From Propionimicrobium sp. PCR01-08-3 (lineage in GTDB: Bacteria > Actinomycetota > Actinomycetes > Propionibacteriales > Propionibacteriaceae), in NCBI RefSeq assembly GCF_030286045.1, contig NZ_CP127390.1, forward strand, positions 1,426,001-1,490,000: a stretch of 64,000 bases of DNA, given 5' to 3'. The notes below the pieces were generated by a model. The model saw only the letters and a list, made by a program, of their open reading frames with translations. It did not search any database and had not been told where the DNA came from. Positions 17,303-26,768 of this stretch are shown one piece after another. The position numbers and the translations under genes are program-made. Each line of letters opens with the position of its first letter. Within the stretch, counting starts at the first letter, position 1.

Positions 17303-18889
17303 TCAGTCGGTGAGTCCGAAGCGGCTCGTGACGAGTTTGTCGAGCCAGCCGATGGCGCTGTATGCGATCAGTGCTACCACGACGAGCAGCACCCCGGAGG
17401 CCCACAAGGTGAAGTAGTCGGCGTTGATGGACGACTGGGTCAAGATCTGGCCGAGCCCTTTGCCGGTGGCCAGCCATTCGGCCAGGGTCGCGCCGCTGAT
17501 GGCGCCCGGCACCGCGATGCGGGCCGAGGCGGTGATCGAGGGCAGCGCGTATTGCAGTCGGACGAAGCGGGCCGCCTGGCCCGAGGTCCCGCCCGATGCG
17601 CGGATGACGTCGACGGCGCCTTCGGGTGCGGTCCGCAGACCGGTTTGCACGGTGACCAGGGTCGGAAAGAAGGTGACCAGGGTGACCAGTACGGTGACGC
17701 CCAGCAGGCCTCGTCCGAAGATCAGCATCAGCAGCGGGGTCAGGGCGAGCAGCGGAACCGAACGCAGCACGACCGCAACCGGCATGATGGCCTTGCCCAG
17801 CGCCGGAACCGCAACGAACAGCACGGCGCAGCCCACGGCGATCACGGTGCCGACCAGGAAACCGACCACGGCGTCCAGCAGGGTTTGCCCGAGCCCGCCG
17901 AAGAAGACGCCCCAGAACTCTGCGGCCGGGGCACCCGACTGCAGGTTGCCCGACACCAGGAAGCCCGCGATCTCGAGCGGCGTCTTGGTGAAGAACTGCG
18001 GCAGATCGAACACCGAACGCAGCGACTGCCAAAACCCGATCAGCAGGACGAAGGCGACCAGGCCCGCGATGAGGCCTTGAATACGGCCGATTCTCGACGT
18101 CTCGGATCCTGCGACCGAGGTGCCCACCGAGGCACCCTTGCCGGCCCACGGCACGATGACCTTGGCCAGCAAGCTCACCAATCCGTAGCCGAGCGCCGCC
18201 AGCGCTCCGATGAACACGGCGATCGCCCAGGTGCGGTCGGTCAGGAAGGATTGCTGGGAGGTCACGATGATCGCGCCGAGACCGTGATCGGCGCCGAAGA
18301 ACTCACTGATGACGGCGCCGAGAATCGCGGCCGGGATGCCGATCTGAAGGCCGGAGACCAGCTGGGGCAGCGCGCTGAACGTGCGCACGTAACGCAGCCT
18401 CGCCCAGTTGCGTCCGCCGCTGGCGGTCACCACATCCATCGACGCCTGGTCGGCCGAGCGCAGCCCGAGCAGCAGCCCGGTGAGCAGCGGGAAGTAGATC
18501 TGCAGTGCGGCGACCACCACGCGGGCGGTGTCGGGCGGCAGCGAGACGATCAGGATGGGCGCGATCGCCACGAAGGGAATCACGTGAATCACGACGGCGA
18601 CCTGCATGATCACCGGCTCGCTCACCGGCCACAGCAGGCAGATGCAGGCCAGCGGGATCATCACCAGCAGCGTCCAGCCGAGACCCTTGGCCGCGATGGC
18701 CAGGGTAAATACGGCGTTTGAGGCGAGCAGACCCCAGTCGCTCAGCAGTTGGTGAATCAGCGTCCACGGGTAGGGGACGATGCCGCTGGACGAGAATGTC
18801 AGCGCGACCAGGCACCAGGCCGCCAGCAGAACGACGATCGTGACCGCACCGGTGGTGAATCCCTTGCCCGGGCGACGTGCCTTCGTCAT
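17303..18889 (-). CDS. ABC transporter permease, two fused membrane domains (NitT/TauT family)
   Basis: A 528-residue permease made of two consecutive binding-protein-dependent transport domains. Each half has about six helices and its own cytoplasmic coupling loop ([14 protein letters not shown] near residue 145 and [14 protein letters not shown] near 420), so one polypeptide replaces the usual homodimer. The family serves NMT1/THI5-like binding proteins that carry nitrate, sulfonates, pyrimidines or thiamine precursors. The frame is open for 286 codons further upstream, but that stretch is the ATPase gene read in another frame; the ATG at 18889 overlaps the ATPase stop as ATGA. Confidence 0.85.
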   Translation of the reverse strand: MTKARRPGKGFTTGAVTIVVLLAAWCLVALTFSSSGIVPYPWTLIHQLLSDWGLLASNAVFTLAIAAKGLGWTLLVMIPLACICLLWPVSEPVIMQVAVVIHVIPFVAIAPILIVSLPPDTARVVVAALQIYFPLLTGLLLGLRSADQASMDVVTASGGRNWARLRYVRTFSALPQLVSGLQIGIPAAILGAVISEFFGADHGLGAIIVTSQQSFLTDRTWAIAVFIGALAALGYGLVSLLAKVIVPWAGKGASVGTSVAGSETSRIGRIQGLIAGLVAFVLLIGFWQSLRSVFDLPQFFTKTPLEIAGFLVSGNLQSGAPAAEFWGVFFGGLGQTLLDAVVGFLVGTVIAVGCAVLFVAVPALGKAIMPVAVVLRSVPLLALTPLLMLIFGRGLLGVTVLVTLVTFFPTLVTVQTGLRTAPEGAVDVIRASGGTSGQAARFVRLQYALPSITASARIAVPGAISGATLAEWLATGKGLGQILTQSSINADYFTLWASGVLLVVVALIAYSAIGWLDKLVTSRFGLTD

Positions 18890-19680
18890 GCCGCGTCGGC
18901 CTTCGACTGCTCGCGGGCCGAGAACAGCAGATCCGACAACTTGTCGCGCAGCGCGTGGAACTCGGGGGTCTTCTGAGTCGCCGGGGTGCGCGGGCGCTCC
19001 AAATCGACCGGGACCTCTTCGAGAATGCGGCCGGGACGGGCGGCCATCACGAAGACCCGGTCGGCCAGGAAGACCGCTTCGTCCAAGGAGTGGGTGACCA
19101 GCAAGGTGGTCGTCGGACGCTCGGTCCAGATGCGTTGCAGCTCCAGATTCATGGCCTGCCTGGTCATGTCGTCGAGCGCGCCGAACGGCTCGTCCAGCAG
19201 CAGGACCTTCGGCTCGAGCACGAGCGACCGCGCGATCGCGACGCGCTGCCGCATGCCGCCGGACAGCTGAGAAGGACGCGCATCCTCGAAACCCTCCAGG
19301 CCGGTCAGTTTCACCAGATCGGCGATGGCCTTCTTGTTCACCGATCGTCCCGCGACCTGCAGCGGAAGAGCGATATTCGCGGTGACCGAGCGCCAGGGCA
19401 GCAGCGCGGCGTCCTGAAAGGCGACGCCGATCTCGTGGGAGGCCTGAATGACGTGCGGGGGGACCCCCAGCACCCGCAGGCTGCCGGCAGTCGGGTCGTC
19501 CAGGCCGGCGAACATCCGCAGCAGGGTCGACTTGCCGCAGCCCGATGGGCCGATCAGCGCGGCGAACGATCCGGGCGGCGTGACGATCGTGACATCGTCG
19601 AGAGCCTGGACGACGCTGCGTCGGCCGGCGAAATGTTTGCTGACGCCTTGGGTCGCCAGGCCCTGGACCGGTTCGCTCAC
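18886..19680 (-). CDS. ABC transporter ATP-binding protein (NitT/TauT family)
   Basis: A 264-residue ATPase with Walker [10 protein letters not shown] near residue 44, the Q-loop in [11 protein letters not shown] near 89, signature LSGGMRQR near 140, Walker [13 protein letters not shown] near 160, and the switch histidine in VTHSLDEA. These are the family hallmarks of SsuB/TauB-type ATPases. GTG 19680 is chosen as start because it overlaps the binding-protein stop (GTGA) and the conserved domain begins soon after; an upstream in-frame start at 19836 would lie inside the binding-protein gene. It energises the fused permease. Confidence 0.88.
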   Translation of the reverse strand: MSEPVQGLATQGVSKHFAGRRSVVQALDDVTIVTPPGSFAALIGPSGCGKSTLLRMFAGLDDPTAGSLRVLGVPPHVIQASHEIGVAFQDAALLPWRSVTANIALPLQVAGRSVNKKAIADLVKLTGLEGFEDARPSQLSGGMRQRVAIARSLVLEPKVLLLDEPFGALDDMTRQAMNLELQRIWTERPTTTLLVTHSLDEAVFLADRVFVMAARPGRILEEVPVDLERPRTPATQKTPEFHALRDKLSDLLFSAREQSKADAA

Positions 19681-20714
19681 GCGAACGCCTCCTCGCCGAC
19701 CGAAAGATCGAAGATGTCGGTGGCCTGCACCTTGATGTCGTTGGCATCGTAGAAGGTCTGCAAATCGGCCAGACTGGCGTCGTCGACCTTCAGCAGTCCG
19801 GTGTCTTCGGTGTTGGTCTGCAAAATCTCCGCCCACACTTCGGCGCCCTTCTGCTGCGACTCGAGATCGAGACCCAGCTGCTGGCCGTAGGCGTCGTAGA
19901 TCTGCTGCGCACCGGCCTGCGGATCGGCAACCGCGTCCTCGGCGCCTGCTCGCATAGCCTTCAGGACGGAAATGATCTCGGCGCGCTCCGTCTCGTCGGC
20001 CAACGACGATTCACGGACCACGATCACGCCGCTCCACCGGTTGTAGCCGTAGTCACCGAGCGGAATGGTCTTGACGTCGAAGCCCTGCTCTTCGAGCACG
20101 ACCGGCTGATTGGCCAGGCTTCCGGTGATCGCGTCGACCTCGCCCGACGCCAGCGACGCCGGATCGGATCCGGTCATCACCTGTTCGATGTTGTCCATGT
20201 TGACACCGACGAAGTTGAAGAATCCGGGGTAGACCGGCATATCGGTCTGCGACATGCCCAGCTTCTTGCCCTCCAGATCCTTCGGCTCGTTGATGCCGGA
20301 ATCGGCCGAGGTGACGATCGCCGAGGTCGAGGTCTGGAACTCGGCACCGATCGCCACCAGCCCGGACCCCGCCTGCACCGACTTGGCAAAGATCTCTGCC
20401 GACAGCAGCCCGACCAGGGCGTTACCACCCGCGATCTGCGCGTCCATGTTGACATCGGGGCCGCCGGGGAGCACCTCGACGTCAAGCCCCTGCTCGGCAA
20501 AATGCCCGTTCTCCTGGGCGAGCAGCACGGGCATGTTCTCGACGTTGGGCAGCCAGCCCAGCTGCACCGAGACCTGCTGCGTGCCATCGGAGGCGGTGGT
20601 CTCATCGCCCGAACCGGAGCAACCGGCCAGGGCGGTGACGCTCAGTGCCGCGAGGGCAACGCCGGCGCACACACGGCGGGAGATACGGCTGATCGTGGGG
20701 GAGAGATGCGGCAT
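19677..20714 (-). CDS. ABC transporter substrate-binding lipoprotein (NMT1/THI5-like)
   Basis: A 345-residue lipoprotein with signal peptide and lipobox LAGC near residue 32. The mature part begins with [16 protein letters not shown] and contains the NMT1/THI5 pattern ([20 protein letters not shown], then [10 protein letters not shown]). Such proteins bind pyrimidine-like ligands, thiamine precursors, nitrate or sulfonates. Given the nucleoside hydrolase upstream and the deaminase-like enzyme downstream, a nucleobase or pyrimidine ligand is most likely (inference). A CAGGAG ribosome site precedes ATG 20714. Confidence 0.85.
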   Translation of the reverse strand: MPHLSPTISRISRRVCAGVALAALSVTALAGCSGSGDETTASDGTQQVSVQLGWLPNVENMPVLLAQENGHFAEQGLDVEVLPGGPDVNMDAQIAGGNALVGLLSAEIFAKSVQAGSGLVAIGAEFQTSTSAIVTSADSGINEPKDLEGKKLGMSQTDMPVYPGFFNFVGVNMDNIEQVMTGSDPASLASGEVDAITGSLANQPVVLEEQGFDVKTIPLGDYGYNRWSGVIVVRESSLADETERAEIISVLKAMRAGAEDAVADPQAGAQQIYDAYGQQLGLDLESQQKGAEVWAEILQTNTEDTGLLKVDDASLADLQTFYDANDIKVQATDIFDLSVGEEAFA

Positions 20715-20797
20715 GTTCGCTCCTGAATCATGGTGATATTGACCGTTCCCCGGATGCGGGCACGGTGGTCGGTGGTTGTCAACGGCGGTACGGCAAG

Positions 20798-21706
20798 CTA
20801 CACGGTCAGGGTTTCGACCAGCGCTGGGCGGTCGAAGTCATCAATGATTCGGGAAGGGGAGCGGTCGCCGGTGGCGTCTCGCTCGTCAACGACAGTGACG
20901 CCGTGGGCAAGACCTCCATCGTGGACGACCTGGATGCGGTGCGATGTTGCGCCCGAGACGATCTCGGGGCGAAGCGCGACAGCCATGGCCAGCGGGTCCG
21001 CGCGTCCGAAATAGTCGCGTTCGGTGTAAGCGGGATCGTTGGCAGCCTGATGCTCACTGATGGCGCGCAAGACGCCGGCCTGACGAGAATCACCCGACCA
21101 GAACCCGTCGAACTCGGCGCGGGTAAAGTGGTAGCGCAGGCACAGATCCCAGGTGATGACCGAGATGCCGTGCATCCGGGCGAAGACGGTCTCGGCCGCG
21201 GCCGGATCGACGAAGATGTTGAACTCGGCATTAAGCGATGCGTTGCCGTGCTGAGCAGGGCTGCCGCCCATGATGGTCAGCCGGGAGACCAGATCGGGAA
21301 GCCCAGGTTCCAGGCCTAGGGCGAGAGCCAGGTTCGTCAGCGGTCCGAGAGCGACGATCTCCAGTTCACCCGGGTGCTGATGTGCCAGCTCAATGATCTT
21401 CACCGCTGCCGGGGTGTCCGGCACGTCGATCTGGACGTCGGGTCGCGGGTAGCCACCGAGCCCGTTGTTGCCGTGAATGTGCGCGGCCTCCACCGGCTTA
21501 CCGACGAGGGGGCACGCGGCTCCCCGGAAGACGGGAACCTGGGGTGCGAATTCGCTCATCAGCCAGCAGGCATTGGCGGTCACCGTGTCGATACCGAGGT
21601 TGCCGGCCACGGTGGTGACCACCAGATCCTCTGGGTTCACCAGTTCTGTGGCGATGGCAAGTGCATGCGCGTCATCCAGCCCTGGGTCGGTGTCGATGAC
21701 AAGCAC
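20798..21706 (-). CDS. Nucleoside hydrolase (inosine-uridine preferring family)
   Basis: A 302-residue enzyme that splits ribonucleosides into base and ribose. The calcium-binding signature DTDPGLDD occupies residues 5-12 (D5, D7, D11, D12). The conserved ITWDLCLRYHF region near 190 and the C-terminal active-site aspartate in FGRADPLAM near 235 are also present. The GTG start at 21706 has an AGGAGG site nine bases upstream. It is the first gene of a five-gene run continuing with the NMT1-type ABC transporter and an amidohydrolase, which fits nucleoside salvage. Confidence 0.88.
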   Translation of the reverse strand: MLVIDTDPGLDDAHALAIATELVNPEDLVVTTVAGNLGIDTVTANACWLMSEFAPQVPVFRGAACPLVGKPVEAAHIHGNNGLGGYPRPDVQIDVPDTPAAVKIIELAHQHPGELEIVALGPLTNLALALGLEPGLPDLVSRLTIMGGSPAQHGNASLNAEFNIFVDPAAAETVFARMHGISVITWDLCLRYHFTRAEFDGFWSGDSRQAGVLRAISEHQAANDPAYTERDYFGRADPLAMAVALRPEIVSGATSHRIQVVHDGGLAHGVTVVDERDATGDRSPSRIIDDFDRPALVETLTV

Positions 21707-21826
21707 GAATGCCTCCTGAACGATCGCAACGAGCGTTAATTTAGCAGCAATCTCACCAGCCGGACGCTCGCGTCCGCCGCCGGAAACATGACCGTAACCG
21801 GCGTGTGGCTCAAGCGCGAGGTCACC

Positions 21827-23514
21827 TCATCGGCCGAGCCAGCCGCGGTCGCCGATCACGGTTGATTCAATTGTGGTGGGGGTGGCGATCACCAGCGCTG
21901 CCTGGTCGGTGTCCTGCTCCGCAATCAGGACGACCGTGCCGTCCGTAGCCTGCCCGACCGACTGCGGTGCGCTAAAGAGCTGCACGGAGTCCACGGCTCG
22001 GCCGGCAGTCAGATCCCAGAGCACCAGGGTCTCGCTCTCCTCCAAGATCACGAAGCCCGCATCCGCTCCCACAGGCCAACGGGAATCGGGCCAGCACACG
22101 ATCGAAGAATCCTCGAACCCGGGGATGTCGCGGACGTCGAGTTCGGTACCGTCGGGCAGGGTGGCCCTGTCTTGGGTCAAGTGTTCGGGGCTGGCGGTGA
22201 AGATATTTTGCGAGGTGCCTGATGGCCCATGCAGCAAGTTGTGCCATTTCTCCTCGATCTCGGACGATGCGGGCCCGGCCGTGGTCGTGCCCAGCGGAAT
22301 GCTCATGAACCGGCCCGAAGCGGTCAACGCCACGATCGCACTGTCATCGGCGTCCAATGCGTAGGCGTCCAGCCCGGCGATGAAGTCGGCGCCGAGCCCG
22401 GCGATCTCGTCCGGCCGGGCGATGATGCGCCCAGATTCCGCCTCCAGGATCATCAGCCCGCGCTCGGTCGTCAAATAGACCTAGTCGCCGCCGATCGCCA
22501 GCGCCTTTGCCGCGGGCACCGGGTAGTCCACGAAGAGTCGCGTATCCCACAGCCGTTTGCCGGTCTCGAGGTCGAAGGCTTCTACCTGCGCGCTGGTGCC
22601 TCCCGAACTCAGCCGGAACACGTCGATGTGCCCGAAGGTGTCGGCGGCATAGGTGACGACGGCGACCTGCGCACCATTGACCTCGCCCGTGGCGATGTCG
22701 TTCGCCGCGTCCGATTGCTCCGGGCCTGCCACCCAGCTGACCAGTCCGATGATGCCGCCCGTAAAAGCGAGCGCCACCGAGGCCCACAGGGCGATCCATC
22801 CCTTGCGCGGGAACTTCCACGGACGATAGGTGGGGCCTGGTCGTCGGGAGTGCGCAGCCCGTCGGGGACAATCACCGGCTCGTCCACGTCGCTGAAATCG
22901 ATAGGCGCCACGTAGTGTCTGCCGGGTTTTCCCGGGTCATACCAAAGCCGGAACGCGTCGCCCACATCCGGCATTCGGGATGTCCTGAACGATGCCTCAC
23001 CGGCCGCACGGGCCAGTCGTCCATTCTCGTCGAAGTATTGGACGACGTAGTCAGCCGCCTGATAGATCACGATTCCCTCCGAGCTGCCGTAGGACAGCTC
23101 CACCAGGACGCCGACAGTCTCGCGTCCGTGAGTGAACAGCCACCGGCGACGGAAATGCCTGATCCAGATGAGTACTCCGAGCACCGCTGCGGCGGCGACC
23201 ATGCCGGCCGGCACCCACTGTGGCGCTTGAAACAAGATCGCCCCTGCCGTGCACCCGAGCGCCCCGCCGAGCAATCCCACCGCCGTGCCCGGCAGCAGGG
23301 ACACGTCAGGGCCGGGAGTCATCATCCACAACCCAGCGAAGATCACCAAACAGGTCACCGTGATCACCGTGGCGAAGCCATCACCGGGCAGATAATCGGT
23401 CTCGGAGACCAGGCCGATCAACAACGCGAGAAATGCGCTGCCGGCAAACGTCAACACGCCTCCGACCGCCGCGACCACTTTCCGGGCCGGGCTGAGACGA
23501 GTAGGCATCGACAT
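21827..23514 (-). pseudogene. Broken DUF3592-like membrane protein with beta-propeller-like C-terminal region
   Basis: Three segments in two frames read as one protein of about 562 residues. Segment one (23514 to about 22835) has two to four membrane helices and a DUF3592-like domain (GVLVELSYGSSEGIVIYQA, then VGDAFRLWYDPG). A one-base loss in the GGGG run at 22832-22835 shifts the frame. Segment two then continues naturally with YRPWKFPRKGWIALW, a membrane helix, and a PQQ/propeller-like stretch (FDLETGKRLWDTRLF). A TAG at 22481-22483 interrupts GGD-stop-VYLTTERG. Segment three (from about 22480 to 21827) carries on the same propeller pattern. Two lesions argue for true decay, though both could be assembly errors. 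The function of the intact family is unknown. Confidence 0.75.
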
Positions 23515-23693
23515 AGCGGGATTTTAAGGTATCCGGGGCCATCGGTCCGTGTTACGAGAGCCGAGGGAGGATGTGCCGGCGGCCATGCAATTCATAGGAA
23601 ACTCAAATATGGTTCGCCGCCTAATCCACATACGGTGGACGTAGTCGTGATGTGAACGCAGACCAGCAGGGGCTGGTTTAAGGAGAACAGAAA

Positions 23694-24503
23694 TTGGCCG
23701 GATCACAAGGTTCGAGCACTGGCGCGCCCGCTGCCAAGGCCGAGGCGGTGAGGGCCTCCGGGGGATTGCGCCCGTCTGATGTACTGGCCGGCGCGCTTGC
23801 CTCGGCGATCGCCGCGATCGTCGGTGGCACCCTGGGTGCCGTGGGCAGCGTGGTGAGTGCCTTCATCGTCAGCATGGTCTCGGGGATCGTGCTGCCGCTG
23901 CTGAAACGCCCACTGCATACCGGTGAGGAAAAGCTTCAGTCGTTGAGCAGCACACGTCAGCAAAAGTTGGGCAAGTTGAAGGGCACCGGCGAGGTGTCGT
24001 CCGGCAGCACCAAAGCGGCCGCCGAAGGTCAGGACGCGGAGCCTGCCGCCACTCCCGAGGAGGCCAAACAGCGCCGCAACCGCCGCATCAAGATAGCGGT
24101 GATCACCGGGCTGGTCGGCTTCGTAATTGCCTTCGCCGCCATCTTCGCGATCCAGGCGATGTCGGGGCAGTCGCTGTCGACCGGCACCGGCGAGATTCAC
24201 GAAAAGGTCAGTGGAACAACGCTGAACGGCTCGTCGTCCAGCGGTTCGACAACGACCGGCCTGCCGGCCGGTACGGCGACCGCGGACCAGACCTCCACCG
24301 GTCAGCCTGAGGCGACCTCTACCGCCACGGGCACCTCCACCAGCACCGCTACCGGCGAGCCCACGCAGACCGCGACGAGTGAGCCGACAGCCACCACCGA
24401 ACCGACCGCGACAGGAGTCGAGCCACAAGCCGGCGAGCAGCCAACCGCGGGAGGCCGCGCAGCCACCGGCGCTCAGCCCACGATCGCGGCGACCGAAGGC
24501 TGA
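23694..24503 (+). CDS. Membrane protein with Thr/Ser-rich low-complexity tail
   Basis: A 269-residue protein starting at a TTG, supported by a clear AAGGAG site eight bases upstream. It has a glycine/alanine-rich hydrophobic region near residues 30-65, a charged cytoplasmic stretch, one strong membrane helix near 132-152 (IAVITGLVGFVIAFAAIFAI), and a C-terminal exposed tail of about 100 residues dominated by T, S, A, G and E. This is the composition of wall-spanning or mucin-like actinobacterial tails. No domain is recognised. It precedes the JetABC genes in the same direction, separated by 62 bases and their own promoter. Confidence 0.65.
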   Translation: MAGSQGSSTGAPAAKAEAVRASGGLRPSDVLAGALASAIAAIVGGTLGAVGSVVSAFIVSMVSGIVLPLLKRPLHTGEEKLQSLSSTRQQKLGKLKGTGEVSSGSTKAAAEGQDAEPAATPEEAKQRRNRRIKIAVITGLVGFVIAFAAIFAIQAMSGQSLSTGTGEIHEKVSGTTLNGSSSSGSTTTGLPAGTATADQTSTGQPEATSTATGTSTSTATGEPTQTATSEPTATTEPTATGVEPQAGEQPTAGGRAATGAQPTIAATEG

Positions 24504-24553
24504 TCCTGCGATCCGCCGATGCGCCCGCGCTGCGGCCATCGGCGGATCGGGCT

Positions 24554-24559
24554 ATCGTG
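24554..24559 (+). promoter_or_regulatory. -10 element of a leaderless promoter for jetA
   Basis: TATCGT is followed by six bases and the ATG at 24566. No ribosome site precedes this ATG. Confidence 0.5.
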
Positions 24560-24565
24560 TTGCGA

Positions 24566-26035
24566 ATGACGAACACGCGAGCCGAGGCCGCCTACCGGCG
24601 TTCCATCGCGGCGTTCAAGAACCCCACCCTTGATCTTCTGCACGGACGCTACGCACCCTTCGTGGTCGCCGTATTATCGACCATCTTCACCGCCGACCGG
24701 GCGGTGGTGGCGGTGGCCGACGCACACGCCGAGATCGACGAACTCATCGATGAGCTTCACGAAGCAGGTGATGCCGCATACGAGCGCGGCATGCCCACCG
24801 GAACCGCCCGCGACATGTGCCGCTATTGGGTGAAGGTCGGCTGGCTCGGCTACCAGATCGAGAACGACATCGAGGTGTATCGGCTGACCGCTCATGCCGT
24901 CGGTGCCTTGGAGATCGCGGGCCGCGCGAGTGGTGGCCGCACTCGAGTGACGAAGTCGCGCATCCGGACCCTGATCGACGCGATCGGGGCCCTCAGTGAC
25001 GATGCCGAAACCGATCCGGCCGCCCGGCTGGCGAAACTTCAGGCCCAGCGCAACCAGATCGAGAACCAGATCGCCCAACTGAGTGCCGGCCAGGTCACAC
25101 CACCGGACGACGAGCAACTGCTCGAAGAGGCAGAGAACATCGTCCACCTCGCCCGCGAATTGCCCGCCGATTTCGCGCGGGTCGCCGAGTCGATCAAAGC
25201 CATGCAGCGCGACGTGGTGACAGACCTGCGCCAAGACATCCGGCCCACCGGCGAGGTACTGCGCGAATACCTGCAACGCGGCCAAGATGTCATGGAGTCC
25301 ACTGCGGAGGGACGCGCGTTCGCCGGCGCCCTGGCCTTGATCGGCGATCCCGAACAGATCGACCGGCTGACCGGCCAGCTGCATGCGCTGCTGGTGCAGC
25401 CGTTCACAGCCGTGATGGATCCCGGTCAGCGTGCCGAACTCGCCGCCATCGCCCGAAGGATCGAACAAGGCGTCTGGGACGTTCTCGAAACCCAACGCCA
25501 GGCCTCCCATGTCATCACCACCCAGGTACGCACTCACGATCCCGTCCGCGACAGGCAGATCGATGACCTGCTGCGCACGGTGATGTCGGGCTTACAAGCC
25601 TGGATGCAGGTATCGAGACCCGGCGAACGGGCCGAGCCGGTGCGCAGCTTCCCGGTGGCCGATGTCGGGCATCTGCGACGCTCGCTCAGCGAACTCGCCC
25701 CCACCGATGCTCCCGAACCGTTGCAGGATGCCACCGACGTCGAGTTTCTCGACGCCGAGTCCACCGCCTGGGGTGGGCCGAACTATCCCAGGCTCGAGTC
25801 GTATGTCCGCGGCCTCGGCCAGACCTTCGACGTGGCCGAGGCGTTCGAAGGAGCCGACGACACCGACAGGCGGCCGGTCGATCTGCTCGGGCTGCTCGAG
25901 ATCGCCCACCACAATGGCATGACCGAGCAAGAAGAGGTGTCCACCGTCGAGGCCCTGCGTCCGGACGGCAGCCGCCGCAGATTTGCTTTCGGGGCCGTCA
26001 ACGCGCGAACCACCAAGGAAGACGATGTCAACTGA
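24566..26035 (+). CDS. jetA: JetA/MksF-like kleisin subunit (DUF3375)
   Basis: A 489-residue protein of the DUF3375 family, the kleisin-like subunit of the Wadjet (Jet/Mks) SMC complex. The family's N-terminal block is clear: AAYRRS, then [15 protein letters not shown], followed by a winged-helix-like region, a long helical middle and a C-terminal region. The kleisin joins the heads of the JetC dimer. GTG 24557 is in frame, but ATG 24566 fits a leaderless start and the conserved N-terminus. It overlaps jetB by 11 bases. The order jetA-jetB-jetC is standard. Confidence 0.88.
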   Translation: MTNTRAEAAYRRSIAAFKNPTLDLLHGRYAPFVVAVLSTIFTADRAVVAVADAHAEIDELIDELHEAGDAAYERGMPTGTARDMCRYWVKVGWLGYQIENDIEVYRLTAHAVGALEIAGRASGGRTRVTKSRIRTLIDAIGALSDDAETDPAARLAKLQAQRNQIENQIAQLSAGQVTPPDDEQLLEEAENIVHLARELPADFARVAESIKAMQRDVVTDLRQDIRPTGEVLREYLQRGQDVMESTAEGRAFAGALALIGDPEQIDRLTGQLHALLVQPFTAVMDPGQRAELAAIARRIEQGVWDVLETQRQASHVITTQVRTHDPVRDRQIDDLLRTVMSGLQAWMQVSRPGERAEPVRSFPVADVGHLRRSLSELAPTDAPEPLQDATDVEFLDAESTAWGGPNYPRLESYVRGLGQTFDVAEAFEGADDTDRRPVDLLGLLEIAHHNGMTEQEEVSTVEALRPDGSRRRFAFGAVNARTTKEDDVN

Positions 26036-26768
26036 GCAAGCTGATCCCACGGCTTTCGTCGATCCCGTGCCGATGGAAGGCGATCCGGATTCGCTATATC
26101 CGGGCGACCACGGCGTGCTCGATCTGGATGAGCGGCGGGTGCTCGTCCGGCTGCTGCAACGCAGGTTTCTGCTCGCCGAGCGCAATCCGGACGACTGGAA
26201 GGTGCTGGTCGCCTCCCAGCTGCGGATCGAGTCTCACCTCAATGACCTGTTCGTGCGGCTGATCGTCGATCACTCCCGAGGGGTCGCCTATAAGGAGCAG
26301 GTGCGCTCCGACGACTTCGACGTGCCGATCCTGTTGCGCGACGATGCCTACACTCGCGCGGAGACATTGGTGCTGGTCTATCTGCGCACCATTTACCAGC
26401 GCGAGTCCACCTCCGGTGAGCAAGCCGTACGAGTGGATGTCGAGGAGGTCGAGCAAACCGTGCTCAGTTACTTCTCGGACGCCGACGGAAACACCGCCAG
26501 AAGGCAGAAGGCCATTCGTTCGGCGATCTCCCGGCTGGAGCGCGACGGGCTGCTGGACGAGGAGTCCGAGGGACGCTACCGGATCAGCCCGATCGTCGAG
26601 ATCGTGCTCAGCGCCGAACGGCTGCGCGAGCTGAGCGAATGGCTGCGTGACAGGACGGCCCGCCGGGCCACGGACAACGGGCCGGTGCCCCCGGATTCGG
26701 CTGCCGGTGGGCATGATGCCAGCACTGCGGACACCAGCAAAGATGCTTCGGAGGATGACGAACTGTGA
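26025..26768 (+). CDS. jetB: JetB/MksE-like KITE subunit (DUF4194)
   Basis: A 247-residue protein of the DUF4194 family, a tandem winged-helix subunit that binds the kleisin in Wadjet and MksBEF complexes. Visible blocks are [20 protein letters not shown] near residue 38 and the family core [16 protein letters not shown] near 110. The second winged helix ([15 protein letters not shown]) lies near 165, and the acidic disordered tail is common in the family. ATG 26025 with AAGGAA upstream is preferred to an in-frame start at 25983. The stop overlaps the jetC GTG (GTGA). Confidence 0.88.
   Translation: MSTEQADPTAFVDPVPMEGDPDSLYPGDHGVLDLDERRVLVRLLQRRFLLAERNPDDWKVLVASQLRIESHLNDLFVRLIVDHSRGVAYKEQVRSDDFDVPILLRDDAYTRAETLVLVYLRTIYQRESTSGEQAVRVDVEEVEQTVLSYFSDADGNTARRQKAIRSAISRLERDGLLDEESEGRYRISPIVEIVLSAERLRELSEWLRDRTARRATDNGPVPPDSAAGGHDASTADTSKDASEDDEL

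Noticed and set aside
17303-19747. A continuous 814-codon frame that would fuse the ABC permease to upstream sequence.
   Set aside because: The first 286 codons are the ATPase gene read out of frame; the permease has its own ATG overlapping the ATPase stop.
24230-24480. Repetitive ACC/GCG-rich stretch considered as a repeat array.
   Set aside because: It codes for a low-complexity Thr/Ala/Ser tail with no regular repeat length or spacers.
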